Assembly: GCF_027257875.1 (NCBI RefSeq)
Contig: NZ_JAPVQY010000022.1
Coordinates: forward strand, 43,124-107,123
Direction of reading: 5' to 3'
Length of the DNA stretch: 64,000 nucleotides
Source of the DNA: Burkholderia sp. IMCC1007
GTDB lineage: Bacteria > Pseudomonadota > Gammaproteobacteria > Burkholderiales > Burkholderiaceae
Under the pieces are notes generated by a model that was given only the letters and a program-made list of their open reading frames with translations, was not told the origin of the DNA and did not search any database. Positions 36,371 through 44,472 of this stretch are shown here, piece by piece (within the stretch, counting starts at the first letter, position 1; every line of letters begins with the position of its first letter). The translations under genes were made by a program, and so were the position numbers.

Positions 36371-37020
36371 GATGATTGAAAAATAGGCGTTTTCTGGAAT
36401 TTCGCAGCGGGATGTCGCCCGCCTGTTCGGGTATCCGAAAAAATAACGAACGAAAAGAAAAGGGATATCCGGATTGATGAGGAGCGAGCAGGTTTGCTGT
36501 GTTGGGTGTCAAGCGCCGGTCTGGTCTGATTAGCCTCCGCTCACTTTTCTCTGTTTGAGCCGGCGATGCTGGCGTAGGTTTTCCCCTGTTGGGAGAGAGC
36601 CTACGTCGTGCGTCTCTCTCTGCACAGACCTACGCCGGGAACCGAGAACCTTTCGCACATCGCCGCGATGCCACCCGAAAGAGCGACCTGATCGTCACGC
36701 TTCTCGGCATGGACCACCTCCATGAACGCGCGTCGCGTTTGAGGTTGCCTTTAACCACCTGGCGCTATGCAAATGCGCTTGCGCCCGACCGCCCTGACGC
36801 TTTAGTGCGTTTGCAGAGGCTTGCTTCCGAAAGGGCCGAGTACTCGATTCCATTGCGGCCGTCCTTACTTACACGTTTGCATGGGTCAAGCGGCGAAATA
36901 ACGCTCTGTAAAGATAGGAATGCTTAGCTGTGTCCCAAAAGGCGCGGTGGTGAGCGATCGCGAAAAAATCCCCCGATAAGGGTGGCGTGTACGTGTCGAG
37001 TACATGAGCGAAAGCATACC
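36371..37020. other. Junction DNA between ribA and the catabolic island, no supported gene
   Basis: Lower GC and no coding pattern. GGCGTAGG (36571-36578) is mirrored by CCTACG (36600-36605) and exactly by CCTACGCC (36629-36636). A 112-codon frame from 36589 to 36927 matches nothing I recognise and is probably not a gene. This is likely decayed DNA at the island edge. Confidence 0.45.
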
Positions 37021-37029
37021 GTCCGACAT

Positions 37030-37160
37030 CGCATCGTTACTTACTGGCACCTCGATGAATTGTCCGTGAAGCTGCGCCGGGTGCCGTACGTGCCGTAATC
37101 GCAGCGGAGCAGGCGAGTACAGCGGCAAGCGGTACATGCGGTGGTCCACCAGCAGGGCTG
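37030..37160 (+). pseudogene. Possible decayed IS6-like transposase fragment
   Basis: Consecutive frames give TYWHLDELSVKL (from about 37039), then GKRYMRW, then AVVHQQG. These recall the order WHLDEVFVKI...GKRYYLWRAVDQQG of IS6-family DDE transposases, with frameshifts and a stop between. The match is short and made by eye, so a mere resemblance is possible. Its place at the island edge makes a mobile-element relic credible. Confidence 0.3.
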
Positions 37161-37363
37161 TGATGACCGAAACGTCGTCGCGGCTGCCTTCGATCACGCC
37201 GCCGGGAGCCGGGGGGCATTTTGCGACCGCCTGCCGCGGCGCTGGCTTCCGGGCACGTGCCTGCTCGGACGTACCGTGCCGCTAGACGATGCATTGATCA
37301 GACGAGTTGCCTTGGTGAAAACGAGTATTCGTTTGTCGCTGGTTAGCCTTGCGCGTCGAAAAC

Positions 37364-37415
37364 TTATGCAGCAGAATCCATTAAAAATCCCACAGACAGT
37401 TTGTGGCATACACGG
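37364..37415 (+). promoter_or_regulatory. Promoter/operator element E1 (copy of the element at 41947 and 51145-51195)
   Basis: TTATGCAG, AATCCATT, AAT-n-CCAC and TGTGGCATACA occur in the same order and spacing as in E2 at 41947-41998. CCAC and GTGG form an inverted repeat with a nine-base gap, and CATACA could be a -10. It precedes the MFS fossil and the second porin gene, which it may drive. Confidence 0.6.
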
Positions 37416-37420
37416 AGCGA

Positions 37421-37432
37421 GTCTGATCAGAC
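37421..37432. promoter_or_regulatory. Perfect 12-base palindrome GTCTGATCAGAC
   Basis: Located six bases after element E1, in the leader of the porin transcription unit. It could be a regulator site. No known binder is implied. Confidence 0.35.
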
Positions 37433-37564
37433 CTGAAGGGCGCCAAGTAGACACCAGAGTCGAAAGGCTGACAGCGCACGACGTCGGAGCCTGGTCTCGA
37501 GCTGGCTGGTATCGCAGGCGTTTTGCTGCTTTTCGTTTTGTGCCTGCAGCGCCCGGCAGTTGCG

Positions 37565-37738
37565 ATGCAGGGGCCGTTCGCGGCGGCGTGCCATGACGCC
37601 GCGGCCTACGGACGGCATGTGCTACGCATGCTGGCCGTGCGCGTGGCGGTGCTATGGCCGGCCGCGTATTGGTTCCTGGCCTCGCGTCACCTGTCTCGCA
37701 GTAAGCAGTTCGTAGCCGTCGGCAGCCGACGGCAATAG
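37565..37738 (+). pseudogene. C-terminal fossil of a third Spinster-like MFS transporter
   Basis: The frame reads QGPFAAACHDAAAYGRHVL, then a hydrophobic helix, then ASRHLSRS to a TAG at 37736-37738. This is the same order as the C-terminus of the intact transporter at 42065-43450 (QGPLAAACHDASANGVRYA, helix, AQRHLKNS). The preceding element E1 is likewise a copy of E2 in front of that gene. So an entire promoter-plus-carrier unit was duplicated and its body deleted here. Confidence 0.75.
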
Positions 37739-37752
37739 ACCGGCAATAAAAA

Positions 37753-37770
37753 GCGGGCGCCAACGCCCGC
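37753..37770. terminator. Hairpin in the leader of the second porin gene
   Basis: GCGGGCG - CCAA - CGCCCGC, preceded by an A-rich run. It reads as a terminator on the minus strand (hairpin then TTTTTATT) and as a stable 5' hairpin on the plus strand, nine bases before the porin's ribosome site. Confidence 0.5.
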
Positions 37771-37790
37771 TAATACACGGAGATCGTAAA

Positions 37791-38933
37791 GTGAAGAAGA
37801 CGGTATTGGCCGGCGCGATAGCGGCCGCAGTGGCGGGAGGCGCACACGCGCAAAGCAGCGTGACGCTGTACGGGATCATCAGCGATGGCCTCACGTATGT
37901 GAACAACGCGGGCGGCCACTCGGTCGTCAAGCTCGATGACGGGATCAACCAGGCATCGCGCTGGGGGCTGCGCGGCGTGGAGGACCTCGGCGGCGGCCTG
38001 AAGACGATCTTCACGCTGGAGAACGGCTTTTCGCTGAACACGGGCACCGCGAGCCACGGTGGCGCGCTGTTCGGGCGCCGCGCTTTCGTGGGGCTGCAGA
38101 GCACGACGTTCGGCACGCTGATCGCCGGCTACGACTACGATTTCATCTACGACTACGTGTCGTACTACACCAACGTCTCACAGTTCGCGCCGTCCTACGC
38201 GTTCCACGGTGCGTATGACATCGATCGTCTCGCCGGCGAGCCGGTGAGCAACATGGTGCGTTTTGAAACGCCGACCTGGCACGGCATCACGGCGGGCGTG
38301 ATGTACGGCTTCAGCAACATTCCGGGCGCCTTCGCGGGAACGCCGACGGGCAACCCGCGCGTGTTCAGCGCGGGCGTGAAGTACAGCCCGACCGGCACGT
38401 TCAATGCGCGTTACTCGGGGTCGCTCACGTTCACGAAGACGCAGGGCGGCAACGCGGCGCGCGGCGTGGGCACGATGGCGCAGGTCGCGCTCAACGCCCA
38501 ATCGATCTATACGATCGCGGCGGGCGGCATGTATAGCCTGACCGATGCGTGGTCGATCAATGGTGTGTACACCTACACCAATGCTTCGAAAAGCCCGCGC
38601 GGCGTGGTGACCGTGAGCGCCTACGAACTGGGGACGAGCTATCGGTTCGGTCCGGCGCTTACGGTAGGGGGCGGCTTCACGTACGTGGACCAGCACAAGC
38701 TCGGCAAGTATCAGCTCTACACGGCAGGCGTGGATTATCGACTTTCGAAGCGCACCGACGTGTACCTGTTCGGTGTGTTGCAGCACGCGTTCGCGGGCCA
38801 GAAGTACGCGGACAACTTCCTGATCTCGACCCCGTACTCGGTGCCGGGCCCGGGCGGGTCGCTTTCCGGCAACAACGCTTCGACCACGGCCAATCAGCTG
38901 GCTGTGCAGGTAGGTATCCGGCACCTCTTCTAA
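37791..38933 (+). CDS. Outer-membrane porin (Gram-negative trimeric type)
   Basis: Diffusion porin of 380 residues that uses a GTG start, with GGAG eight bases upstream. The signal peptide ends in GAHA and the mature start is QSSVTLYGIISDGLTYV. The strands RWGLRGVEDLGGGLKTIFTLENGF and FGRRAFVGLQS and the C-terminal Phe of VGIRHLF are all present. It is clearly diverged from the porin at 32331 and sits at the head of the catabolic island. It probably admits that island's substrate through the outer membrane. A terminator follows. Confidence 0.94.
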   Translation: MKKTVLAGAIAAAVAGGAHAQSSVTLYGIISDGLTYVNNAGGHSVVKLDDGINQASRWGLRGVEDLGGGLKTIFTLENGFSLNTGTASHGGALFGRRAFVGLQSTTFGTLIAGYDYDFIYDYVSYYTNVSQFAPSYAFHGAYDIDRLAGEPVSNMVRFETPTWHGITAGVMYGFSNIPGAFAGTPTGNPRVFSAGVKYSPTGTFNARYSGSLTFTKTQGGNAARGVGTMAQVALNAQSIYTIAAGGMYSLTDAWSINGVYTYTNASKSPRGVVTVSAYELGTSYRFGPALTVGGGFTYVDQHKLGKYQLYTAGVDYRLSKRTDVYLFGVLQHAFAGQKYADNFLISTPYSVPGPGGSLSGNNASTTANQLAVQVGIRHLF

Positions 38934-38948
38934 CGCTTTCGCGGAACG

Positions 38949-38982
38949 CCGGCAGCTCGCCTGCAAGCTGCCGGAATTTTTT
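38949..38982 (+). terminator. Rho-independent terminator of the second porin gene
   Basis: CCGGCAGCT - eight bases - AGCTGCCGG, then AA and six T. It separates the porin from the MFS/Rieske pair downstream. Confidence 0.93.
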
Positions 38983-39073
38983 AGGAATCCTGTTCGACGC
39001 GTGAGGTAGTTCAGACCGGCCCGCCAACGCTGGCGCGAGCGCGCCGCCATCACCGCCTGGAGAAGACGAGTTC

Positions 39074-40468
39074 ATGGAAAACGTCGGGAACATACTGCCC
39101 GCTGTCGGGGCAAAGAGGGGATCGAAGTATCGTGCATGGCTCTTGTTGCTGTTGAGCCTGATTTACGCATCGAGTTTCATCGATCGCATTTTCATCGCCG
39201 TCGTGGGGCAGTCAATCAAGCTCGACATGAACCTGAGCGACCTGCAGATCGGGCTCCTGGGCGGCCTGGCTTTCTCGCTCTTCTACGCGACGCTGGGCAT
39301 CCCGATGGCCCGGCTCGCCGACCGGATGAGCCGGGTTACGCTGATATCGCTGTCGATTGCGGCATGGTCGGTGATGACTGCGCTATGCGGCAATGCAGGC
39401 AATTTCGCTCAGTTGCTGCTATACCGGCTTGGCGTCGGTATCGGCGAGGCTGGCAGCACGCCCACCGCACATTCGCTGATCTCGGACGAGTTTCCCGAGG
39501 GCCGCCGCGCCACCGCCCTCGCGATCTATGCCCTCGGTCCTCCGCTCGGCGCAATAGGCGGCGCGATAGGCGGCGGCATGATTGCGCAGCATTACGGCTG
39601 GCGTCCGGCCTTCTGGGTCGTCGGCGTGCCGGGTCTGATTCTCGCCGTCATTGCTTACCTGAGCCTGCGCGAACCCGAACGCGGCGCCATGGACGGAATC
39701 GCCGCAGTCGATGCCCAGCGCAATGCGTCGCTGGGTGACATCGCGGCCATCCTGCTGCGTAGCCCTTTGTTCGTGCAACTGCTGCTGGGCACGGTGATCG
39801 GCGCGTTCGCCCAGTACGGGATCAACCTGTTCATTCCGGCGTATCTGACGCGCGAATTCGGTCTGAATGCCGCGCAGGCCGGGCTGATGTTCGGGCTCAC
39901 GATCGGCGTTGGTGGCGCGATCGGCACGACATGCGGCGGATGGATCGCCGATAGGGCCGGAGCCCGCGACAAGCGCTGGTATGCGTGGGTGCCGGCCTGG
40001 GGCACGCTGCTTGGGTTCGTGCCGGCCTCCCTCGCGTTCATGCAGTCCGACTGGCATATCGCGGCGGCGCTACTGTTTCTCGCCACGATCCTGTTGAGCT
40101 CATGGAATGGCCCGACGTTCGCCGCGATTCATGGTCTCGTTGCGCCCCGCATGCGCGCCACGACTTCGGCGTTCGTGTTCCTGATGATGAACTTCGTCGG
40201 CCAGGGCGGCGGCCCGACTTTCATTGGCTTCCTGAGCGATCGCATCGCCGCCCATCTGTTCGCGAACGGCGATTATTCGAAAGTCTGCCGAATTCCGCAT
40301 GGCGCTCATCGCGCGATCGGGGTGGCGGCGAACTCGCCGCTCGCGCATGCCTGCGCGGACGCTTCGTCGGCCGGCCTGCGCTACGCGATGCTGTCGATGA
40401 GTCTGCTGCTCGTATGGGCTGCGTTCCACTACTTCCGCGCAGTGCGGCACGTCGACAAGCGGCATTGA
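39074..40468 (+). CDS. Spinster-like MFS transporter 1
   Basis: Inner-membrane carrier of 464 residues with about twelve hydrophobic segments. SLIYASSFIDRIFIAVVGQSIK and the helix 2-3 loop MARLADRMSRVTLIS are typical, as is YRLGVGIGEAGSTPTAHSLISDEFP, the helix 4-5 signature of the Spns branch. An extended loop with a Cys pair (KVCRIPHG... HACADASS) lies before the last helix, as in the paralogue at 42065. GGAGAAG precedes the ATG. The Rieske oxygenase gene follows 39 bases later, so uptake of the oxygenase's aromatic substrate is the natural inference. Confidence 0.9.
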   Translation: MENVGNILPAVGAKRGSKYRAWLLLLLSLIYASSFIDRIFIAVVGQSIKLDMNLSDLQIGLLGGLAFSLFYATLGIPMARLADRMSRVTLISLSIAAWSVMTALCGNAGNFAQLLLYRLGVGIGEAGSTPTAHSLISDEFPEGRRATALAIYALGPPLGAIGGAIGGGMIAQHYGWRPAFWVVGVPGLILAVIAYLSLREPERGAMDGIAAVDAQRNASLGDIAAILLRSPLFVQLLLGTVIGAFAQYGINLFIPAYLTREFGLNAAQAGLMFGLTIGVGGAIGTTCGGWIADRAGARDKRWYAWVPAWGTLLGFVPASLAFMQSDWHIAAALLFLATILLSSWNGPTFAAIHGLVAPRMRATTSAFVFLMMNFVGQGGGPTFIGFLSDRIAAHLFANGDYSKVCRIPHGAHRAIGVAANSPLAHACADASSAGLRYAMLSMSLLLVWAAFHYFRAVRHVDKRH

Positions 40469-40507
40469 TCGAGGCGTCGTCCAGTCGCAATTGCGAACCC
40501 AATCATC

Positions 40508-41797
40508 ATGCTTACCCAAGAACAGAATTGCCAACTGACGCAGGTTGGCCCCGGCACGCCGATGGGCGAACTGATGCGCCGGCACTGGCATCCGATCGCC
40601 GGCATCGACGAACTGGAGCGCGAGACGATCAAGCCCGTGCGACTGCTTGGCGAGGATCTGGTGCTCTACAAGGACCTGGGCGGACACTACGGCCTGATGG
40701 AGCGCTACTGCGCGCATCGCGGCGCGGATCTCGCCTACGGCTTTGTCGAGGAACAGGGGCTGCGCTGCAACTATCACGGCTGGCAATACAACCATGGCGG
40801 GAAATGCGTGGCGCAGCCTTACCAGGATCGGGTGGCGCCGCAAGGCACCATGCGTGAGCGGATCAAGCTGAAGGCCTACGAGGTCCGTGCTTGTGCGGGC
40901 CTGCTGTGGGGCTATCTCGGCCCCCAGCCGGCGCCTCGGTTGCCGGATTGGGAACCGTTCCACTGGCGCAATGGTTTTGTGCAAGTCGCATTCGCGAACG
41001 TGCCCTGCAATTGGCTGCAGACGCAGGAGAATTCAATCGATCCGCTGCATTTCGAGTGGATGCACGCCAATTGGGGACGTCGGCTGCGCGGTGAGCGGGA
41101 CTATGCGCCGGTACACCTCAAGATGGCATTCGAGGAATTCGAGCACGGTTTCATCTACCGGCGTGTGACCGAGGATACCGACGAATCGCATCCGCTCTGG
41201 ACGGCTGGTCGTGTCTGTCTGTGGCCCAACGGATTTTTCCTCGGGGACCACTTCGAGTGGCGCGTGCCCGTCGACGACGAAAATACGCTCAACGTGACGT
41301 GGTCGTACATACGCGTGCCCCGCGAGTCCGAGCCCTATGTCCAGCAGAGTATTCCGACCTGGCACGCACCGGTCACGGATCCTCGGACCGGCAAATGGAT
41401 CAGCTCGCACGTGATCAACCAGGACATCATCGCGTGGTGCGGACAGGGGCGCATCGCAGACCGCACGCGTGAAAACCTGGCCGCCAGCGACGCGGGCATC
41501 CTGATGATTCGCCGCCAGTATTTCCGGGACATGGAAGCCGTAGCGCAGGGGCTCGATCCGAAGGGCGTGCTTCGCGAGGCTGGCGGCGCACAGGGCATTG
41601 CTCTGCCCTGTGGAGACTGGCGGGAATTCTTCGCGAACAGCTTGCCTCGCAGCGAATATGAGCGTCACCCCAAATGGAGCAAGCTATTGCATCACTTCCT
41701 GTTCCATCCGGGGCAGCCCGATGCAGTCCGCCGTGCGTGCGAAGCGGCCACTGGCGTGATGATGAAGGACGTCGACAGCGCCGCCGTGGTGATCTGA
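40508..41797 (+). CDS. Rieske non-heme iron oxygenase, phthalate 4,5-dioxygenase-like (A)
   Basis: Terminal oxygenase component of 429 residues. The Rieske ligands are C68-x-H70 (CAHRGADL) and C87-x2-H90 (CNYHGW). The mononuclear iron triad is D178-x2-H181-x4-H186 in NSIDPLHFEWMH. The opening MLTQEQNCQLTQVGPGTPMGELMRRHWHP is that of the phthalate dioxygenase/vanillate demethylase branch. Expected action is dihydroxylation or O-demethylation of an aromatic acid. No reductase gene is adjacent; the PDR-type reductase at 46651-47643 may serve both oxygenases. Confidence 0.92.
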   Translation: MLTQEQNCQLTQVGPGTPMGELMRRHWHPIAGIDELERETIKPVRLLGEDLVLYKDLGGHYGLMERYCAHRGADLAYGFVEEQGLRCNYHGWQYNHGGKCVAQPYQDRVAPQGTMRERIKLKAYEVRACAGLLWGYLGPQPAPRLPDWEPFHWRNGFVQVAFANVPCNWLQTQENSIDPLHFEWMHANWGRRLRGERDYAPVHLKMAFEEFEHGFIYRRVTEDTDESHPLWTAGRVCLWPNGFFLGDHFEWRVPVDDENTLNVTWSYIRVPRESEPYVQQSIPTWHAPVTDPRTGKWISSHVINQDIIAWCGQGRIADRTRENLAASDAGILMIRRQYFRDMEAVAQGLDPKGVLREAGGAQGIALPCGDWREFFANSLPRSEYERHPKWSKLLHHFLFHPGQPDAVRRACEAATGVMMKDVDSAAVVI

Positions 41798-41946
41798 CAT
41801 ATGCCGCAACCAAGAGGATGGTTATCTGTTTGACGCGTCGTGTCATCGGTGCCAGAGGGCTGACGTACTCGGCAAACTGGTTCTATGCCTGCGTAGGTGA
41901 AAACCACGATGCCTCCGACGGCCCCGGTCATTGCATGACCAAGGGT

Positions 41947-41998
41947 TATGCAGGAAAATCCATTCAGAATTCCACGGAAGCTGTTGTGGTATACATAC
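41947..41998 (+). promoter_or_regulatory. Promoter/operator element E2 before MFS transporter 2
   Basis: TTATGCAG, AATCCATT, AAT-n-CCAC and TTGTGGTATACA, sharing about 43 of 52 positions with E1. TATACA (41990-41995) is a plausible -10 with an extended GTGG in front. CCAC...GTGG forms the inverted repeat. It lies 66 bases before the start of the carrier gene. Confidence 0.65.
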
Positions 41999-42064
41999 AA
42001 ATCGACAAGAGCCGCGAAAACCTGCAGAGCAGGCGGCATTGTGCGAGATCATGGAGACATCTAG

Positions 42065-43450
42065 ATGACGGAACTTACTGCACAGAATGTGAGTGCGAAG
42101 TCGGGCAGCAACGGGTATCGGTGCTGGTTTTTGCTGGTACTGGTACTGATCTATGCGTCGAGCTTCGTCGATCGCATCATTGTTGCGGTCGTGGGGCAGG
42201 CCGTGAAGAGCGACATGAGCCTCAGCGATTTCCAGGTCGGCCTGCTCGGCGGTCTCGCGTTCTCCATTTTTTATTCGGTGCTCGGCCTGCCGATTGCGCG
42301 TCTGGCTGACAAGTTCAACCGCATCGTACTGATCTCGATCTCGATCATCGCGTGGTCAGCGATGACTGCGTTGTGCGGCACGGCAGGCGCGTTCTGGCAG
42401 CTGATGTTGTACCGCCTCGGCGTAGGTATCGGCGAAGCGGGCAGCACCCCGACCTCGCATTCGCTGATCGCGGACCAGTTCGGACCGCGCCGCCGCGCAA
42501 GCGCGCTCGCAATCTATGCGCTGGGCCCGCCGATCGGCGTGCTGGCCGGCGCGCTCGGCGGCGGCTGGCTCGTGCAGCATCTCGGCTGGCGTCCGGTATT
42601 CTATGTGGTGGGCCTGCCGGGCCTCGTGCTGGGCCTTGTGGCATGGCTGTCGCTGCGCGAGCCGAAGCGCGGCGGCGCCGATGGGACTGCTGCTGCAACG
42701 AATGCCAGTGCTCCACCGATGAGCGAGGTGTTCAAACTGCTTACCTCCAGCCGCGCCTTCGTGCAGATGCTGCTTGGTACGGTGGTCGGCGCGTTTGCGC
42801 AGTACGGCATCAACCTGTTCATCCCGATGTACTTCATTCGCACCTACGACATGAGCTTCGCTCAGGCCGGCCTGATTTTCGGTCTGGTGCTCGGCGTGGG
42901 CGGTATCATCGGCAACACCCTCGGCGGCGTGTCGGCGGACTGGGCCAGCGCCAAGGACCGCCGTTGGTATGCACGCATCCCCGCGATCGGTACCGCGTTG
43001 GGGTTTCCGACGCTGGCAATTGCTTTCCTCTCGAACCAGTGGCAGGTGAGTGTCGCTCTGCTATTCATCGGTACGATCGCGCTCAACCTGTGGAACGGTC
43101 CGACATTTGCCGTGGTGCAGAGCATCGTCGAGCCGCGCATGCGTGCGACCGCGTCGGCAATCGTATTCCTGGTCATGAACCTCGTTGGCCAGGGCCTCGG
43201 TACGCCGGTGGTCGGTTTCCTCAGCGACCATATTGCATCGCGTCTATTCAAGCAGGGGGACTTCCATGCCGTGTGCACGCTGCCGAAGGTGCCGCATGGT
43301 ATCGGGGCCACCTTCCAGGGTCCGCTCGCGGCGGCATGCCACGACGCGTCGGCTAACGGGGTGCGCTATGCCATGCTGGCGGTGACCGTGGTGCTGGTCT
43401 GGTCGGCGGTGCATTACTTCCGCGCGCAGCGCCATCTGAAGAACAGCTAA
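42065..43450 (+). CDS. Spinster-like MFS transporter 2
   Basis: Inner-membrane carrier of 461 residues, a close paralogue of transporter 1. Shared blocks include LIYASSFVDRIIVAVVGQAVK, LADKFNRIVLIS, YRLGVGIGEAGSTPTSHSLI and the Cys-containing pre-helix loop (AVCTLPKVPHG...AACHDASANG). GGAGA precedes the ATG. It has its own promoter element E2 and is followed by a strong terminator, so it is a single-gene unit. A fossil of a third copy lies at 37565. Probably a carrier for the island's aromatic acid or an intermediate. Confidence 0.9.
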   Translation: MTELTAQNVSAKSGSNGYRCWFLLVLVLIYASSFVDRIIVAVVGQAVKSDMSLSDFQVGLLGGLAFSIFYSVLGLPIARLADKFNRIVLISISIIAWSAMTALCGTAGAFWQLMLYRLGVGIGEAGSTPTSHSLIADQFGPRRRASALAIYALGPPIGVLAGALGGGWLVQHLGWRPVFYVVGLPGLVLGLVAWLSLREPKRGGADGTAAATNASAPPMSEVFKLLTSSRAFVQMLLGTVVGAFAQYGINLFIPMYFIRTYDMSFAQAGLIFGLVLGVGGIIGNTLGGVSADWASAKDRRWYARIPAIGTALGFPTLAIAFLSNQWQVSVALLFIGTIALNLWNGPTFAVVQSIVEPRMRATASAIVFLVMNLVGQGLGTPVVGFLSDHIASRLFKQGDFHAVCTLPKVPHGIGATFQGPLAAACHDASANGVRYAMLAVTVVLVWSAVHYFRAQRHLKNS

Positions 43451-43473
43451 GCTTTCTCTGCGAGCAGCGACCG

Positions 43474-43504
43474 ACGGCGTCGTGTCCCGGACACGACGCC
43501 GTTT
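43474..43504 (+). terminator. Strong hairpin after MFS transporter 2
   Basis: A perfect 13-bp stem (ACGGCGTCGTGTC / GACACGACGCCGT) with a three-base loop, followed by TT. It lies 23 bases after the stop. Confidence 0.8.
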
Positions 43505-43532
43505 GCATTCTGGCTCAGACAAGGGCTACAAC

Positions 43533-43542
43533 TGGTATACCA
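43533..43542. promoter_or_regulatory. GntR-type operator TGGTATACCA upstream of gntR1
   Basis: A perfect 10-base palindrome with the TGGTAT/ATACCA half-sites typical of FadR/VanR-class GntR proteins. It lies 73 bases before gntR1, with TATCAT (43549-43554) as a possible -10 beside it. Autoregulation is likely. Confidence 0.7.
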
Positions 43543-43614
43543 ATGGGGTATCATAGGCCTACAAGCTGGTCCGCGTTATCTCGTTCAACTTCTCATGTTT
43601 GCGATTCTCATGCG

Positions 43615-44349
43615 ATGAATCAGGTTCCAAAATTGAGCCGATCGGCCGAAATCAAGGCGCTTCTCGAAGCGGAAATCGAGCGCGGCGAACTGGTCCCGGG
43701 TGCGACGCTTGACGAGCGCGCGCTGGCGGCGCGCTTCAACGTGTCTCGTACGCCGATTCGCGAGGCGCTGCAGCAGCTCGCGGCGCAGCAGTATGTGCAA
43801 ATCGTGCCGCGGCAGGGCGTCTTCGTGAACAAGATGTCGGTACCGCAACTTCGCGATGTGCTCGAGCTTCTCAGCGAGCTGGAGGTCGTATCGGCCCGCC
43901 TCGCAGCGCGGCGCATGAATGACGCGCAGCGAGCGGCGCTGCAGAAGGCCGTCGACCAGGGCGTGGCAGCATTGCAGGAAAACGATGCACGCGCGTTCGC
44001 GCGCGCCAACGTGGCATTCCACGAAGTGATCTGCAACGCGTGTCATAACGATTATCTGGCCGATCAGATTCGTTCGATCCGCCGCCTGATTTCGCGCTAC
44101 AGGCCGAAGCCGTTTCTGGCGCCAAGCCGCCGCGAAAAGGCGATTGCCGATCACCAGAGGCTGGCGCAAGCGTTGCTTTCGGGCGATGAAGCCGCCGCCG
44201 CGGCGGCTATGGCCGAACATTCGCCCGGCGGCGACTCGGGCTTTTCCGAGTTCCTCGCCACGCTGCCGCCGGAATATTTTGCCGGCGCACCCACGTCTGG
44301 CCGCGATGACGCGATTTCTTCGACGGAACCTGTCTTCGAAGACGAGTGA
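43615..44349 (+). CDS. GntR family transcriptional regulator 1 (FadR subfamily)
   Basis: Regulator of 244 residues. The winged helix-turn-helix (ALLEAEIERGELVPGATLDERALAARFNVSRTPIREALQQLAAQQYVQIVPRQGVFV) is followed by an all-helical FCD ligand domain with metal ligands in the FHEVICNAC...DHQRLAQALLSGD pattern. The recognition helix ARFNVSRTPIREALQ is nearly identical to that of gntR2. ATG 43615 is preferred because the longer frame from 43543 would run through the operator. It probably controls the catabolic island together with gntR2. Confidence 0.9.
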   Translation: MNQVPKLSRSAEIKALLEAEIERGELVPGATLDERALAARFNVSRTPIREALQQLAAQQYVQIVPRQGVFVNKMSVPQLRDVLELLSELEVVSARLAARRMNDAQRAALQKAVDQGVAALQENDARAFARANVAFHEVICNACHNDYLADQIRSIRRLISRYRPKPFLAPSRREKAIADHQRLAQALLSGDEAAAAAAMAEHSPGGDSGFSEFLATLPPEYFAGAPTSGRDDAISSTEPVFEDE

Positions 44350-44365
44350 CCGGCGCTAGCCGGTC
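44348..44365. terminator. Hairpin overlapping the gntR1 stop
   Basis: GACCGGC - GCTA - GCCGGTC, without a T-run. It may help end transcription together with the hairpin at 44401. Confidence 0.5.
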
Positions 44366-44400
44366 GAACCCCGAGGGCCCTCGGCAGGGCCCCGAAACGA

Positions 44401-44429
44401 CGGAGCCCTCGCAACGGGCGAGGGCTCCG
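44401..44429. terminator. Bidirectional hairpin between gntR1 and the leftward operon
   Basis: A perfect 12-bp stem (CGGAGCCCTCGC / GCGAGGGCTCCG) with a five-base loop, placed between two convergent genes. T-tracts are short on both sides. Confidence 0.6.
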
Positions 44430-44472
44430 TAGACGGTGTTGCGCCGGCAGGCCGGCGCACCTTTACCGCAGC

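Noticed and set aside
36589..36927. A 112-codon frame in the junction DNA
   Set aside because: No recognisable family, no ribosome site, and non-coding base pattern. It may be a relic but cannot be supported as a gene.
36886..37197. A 103-codon minus-strand frame overlapping the IS6-like trace
   Set aside because: No family resemblance, and it overlaps the better-supported plus-strand relic.
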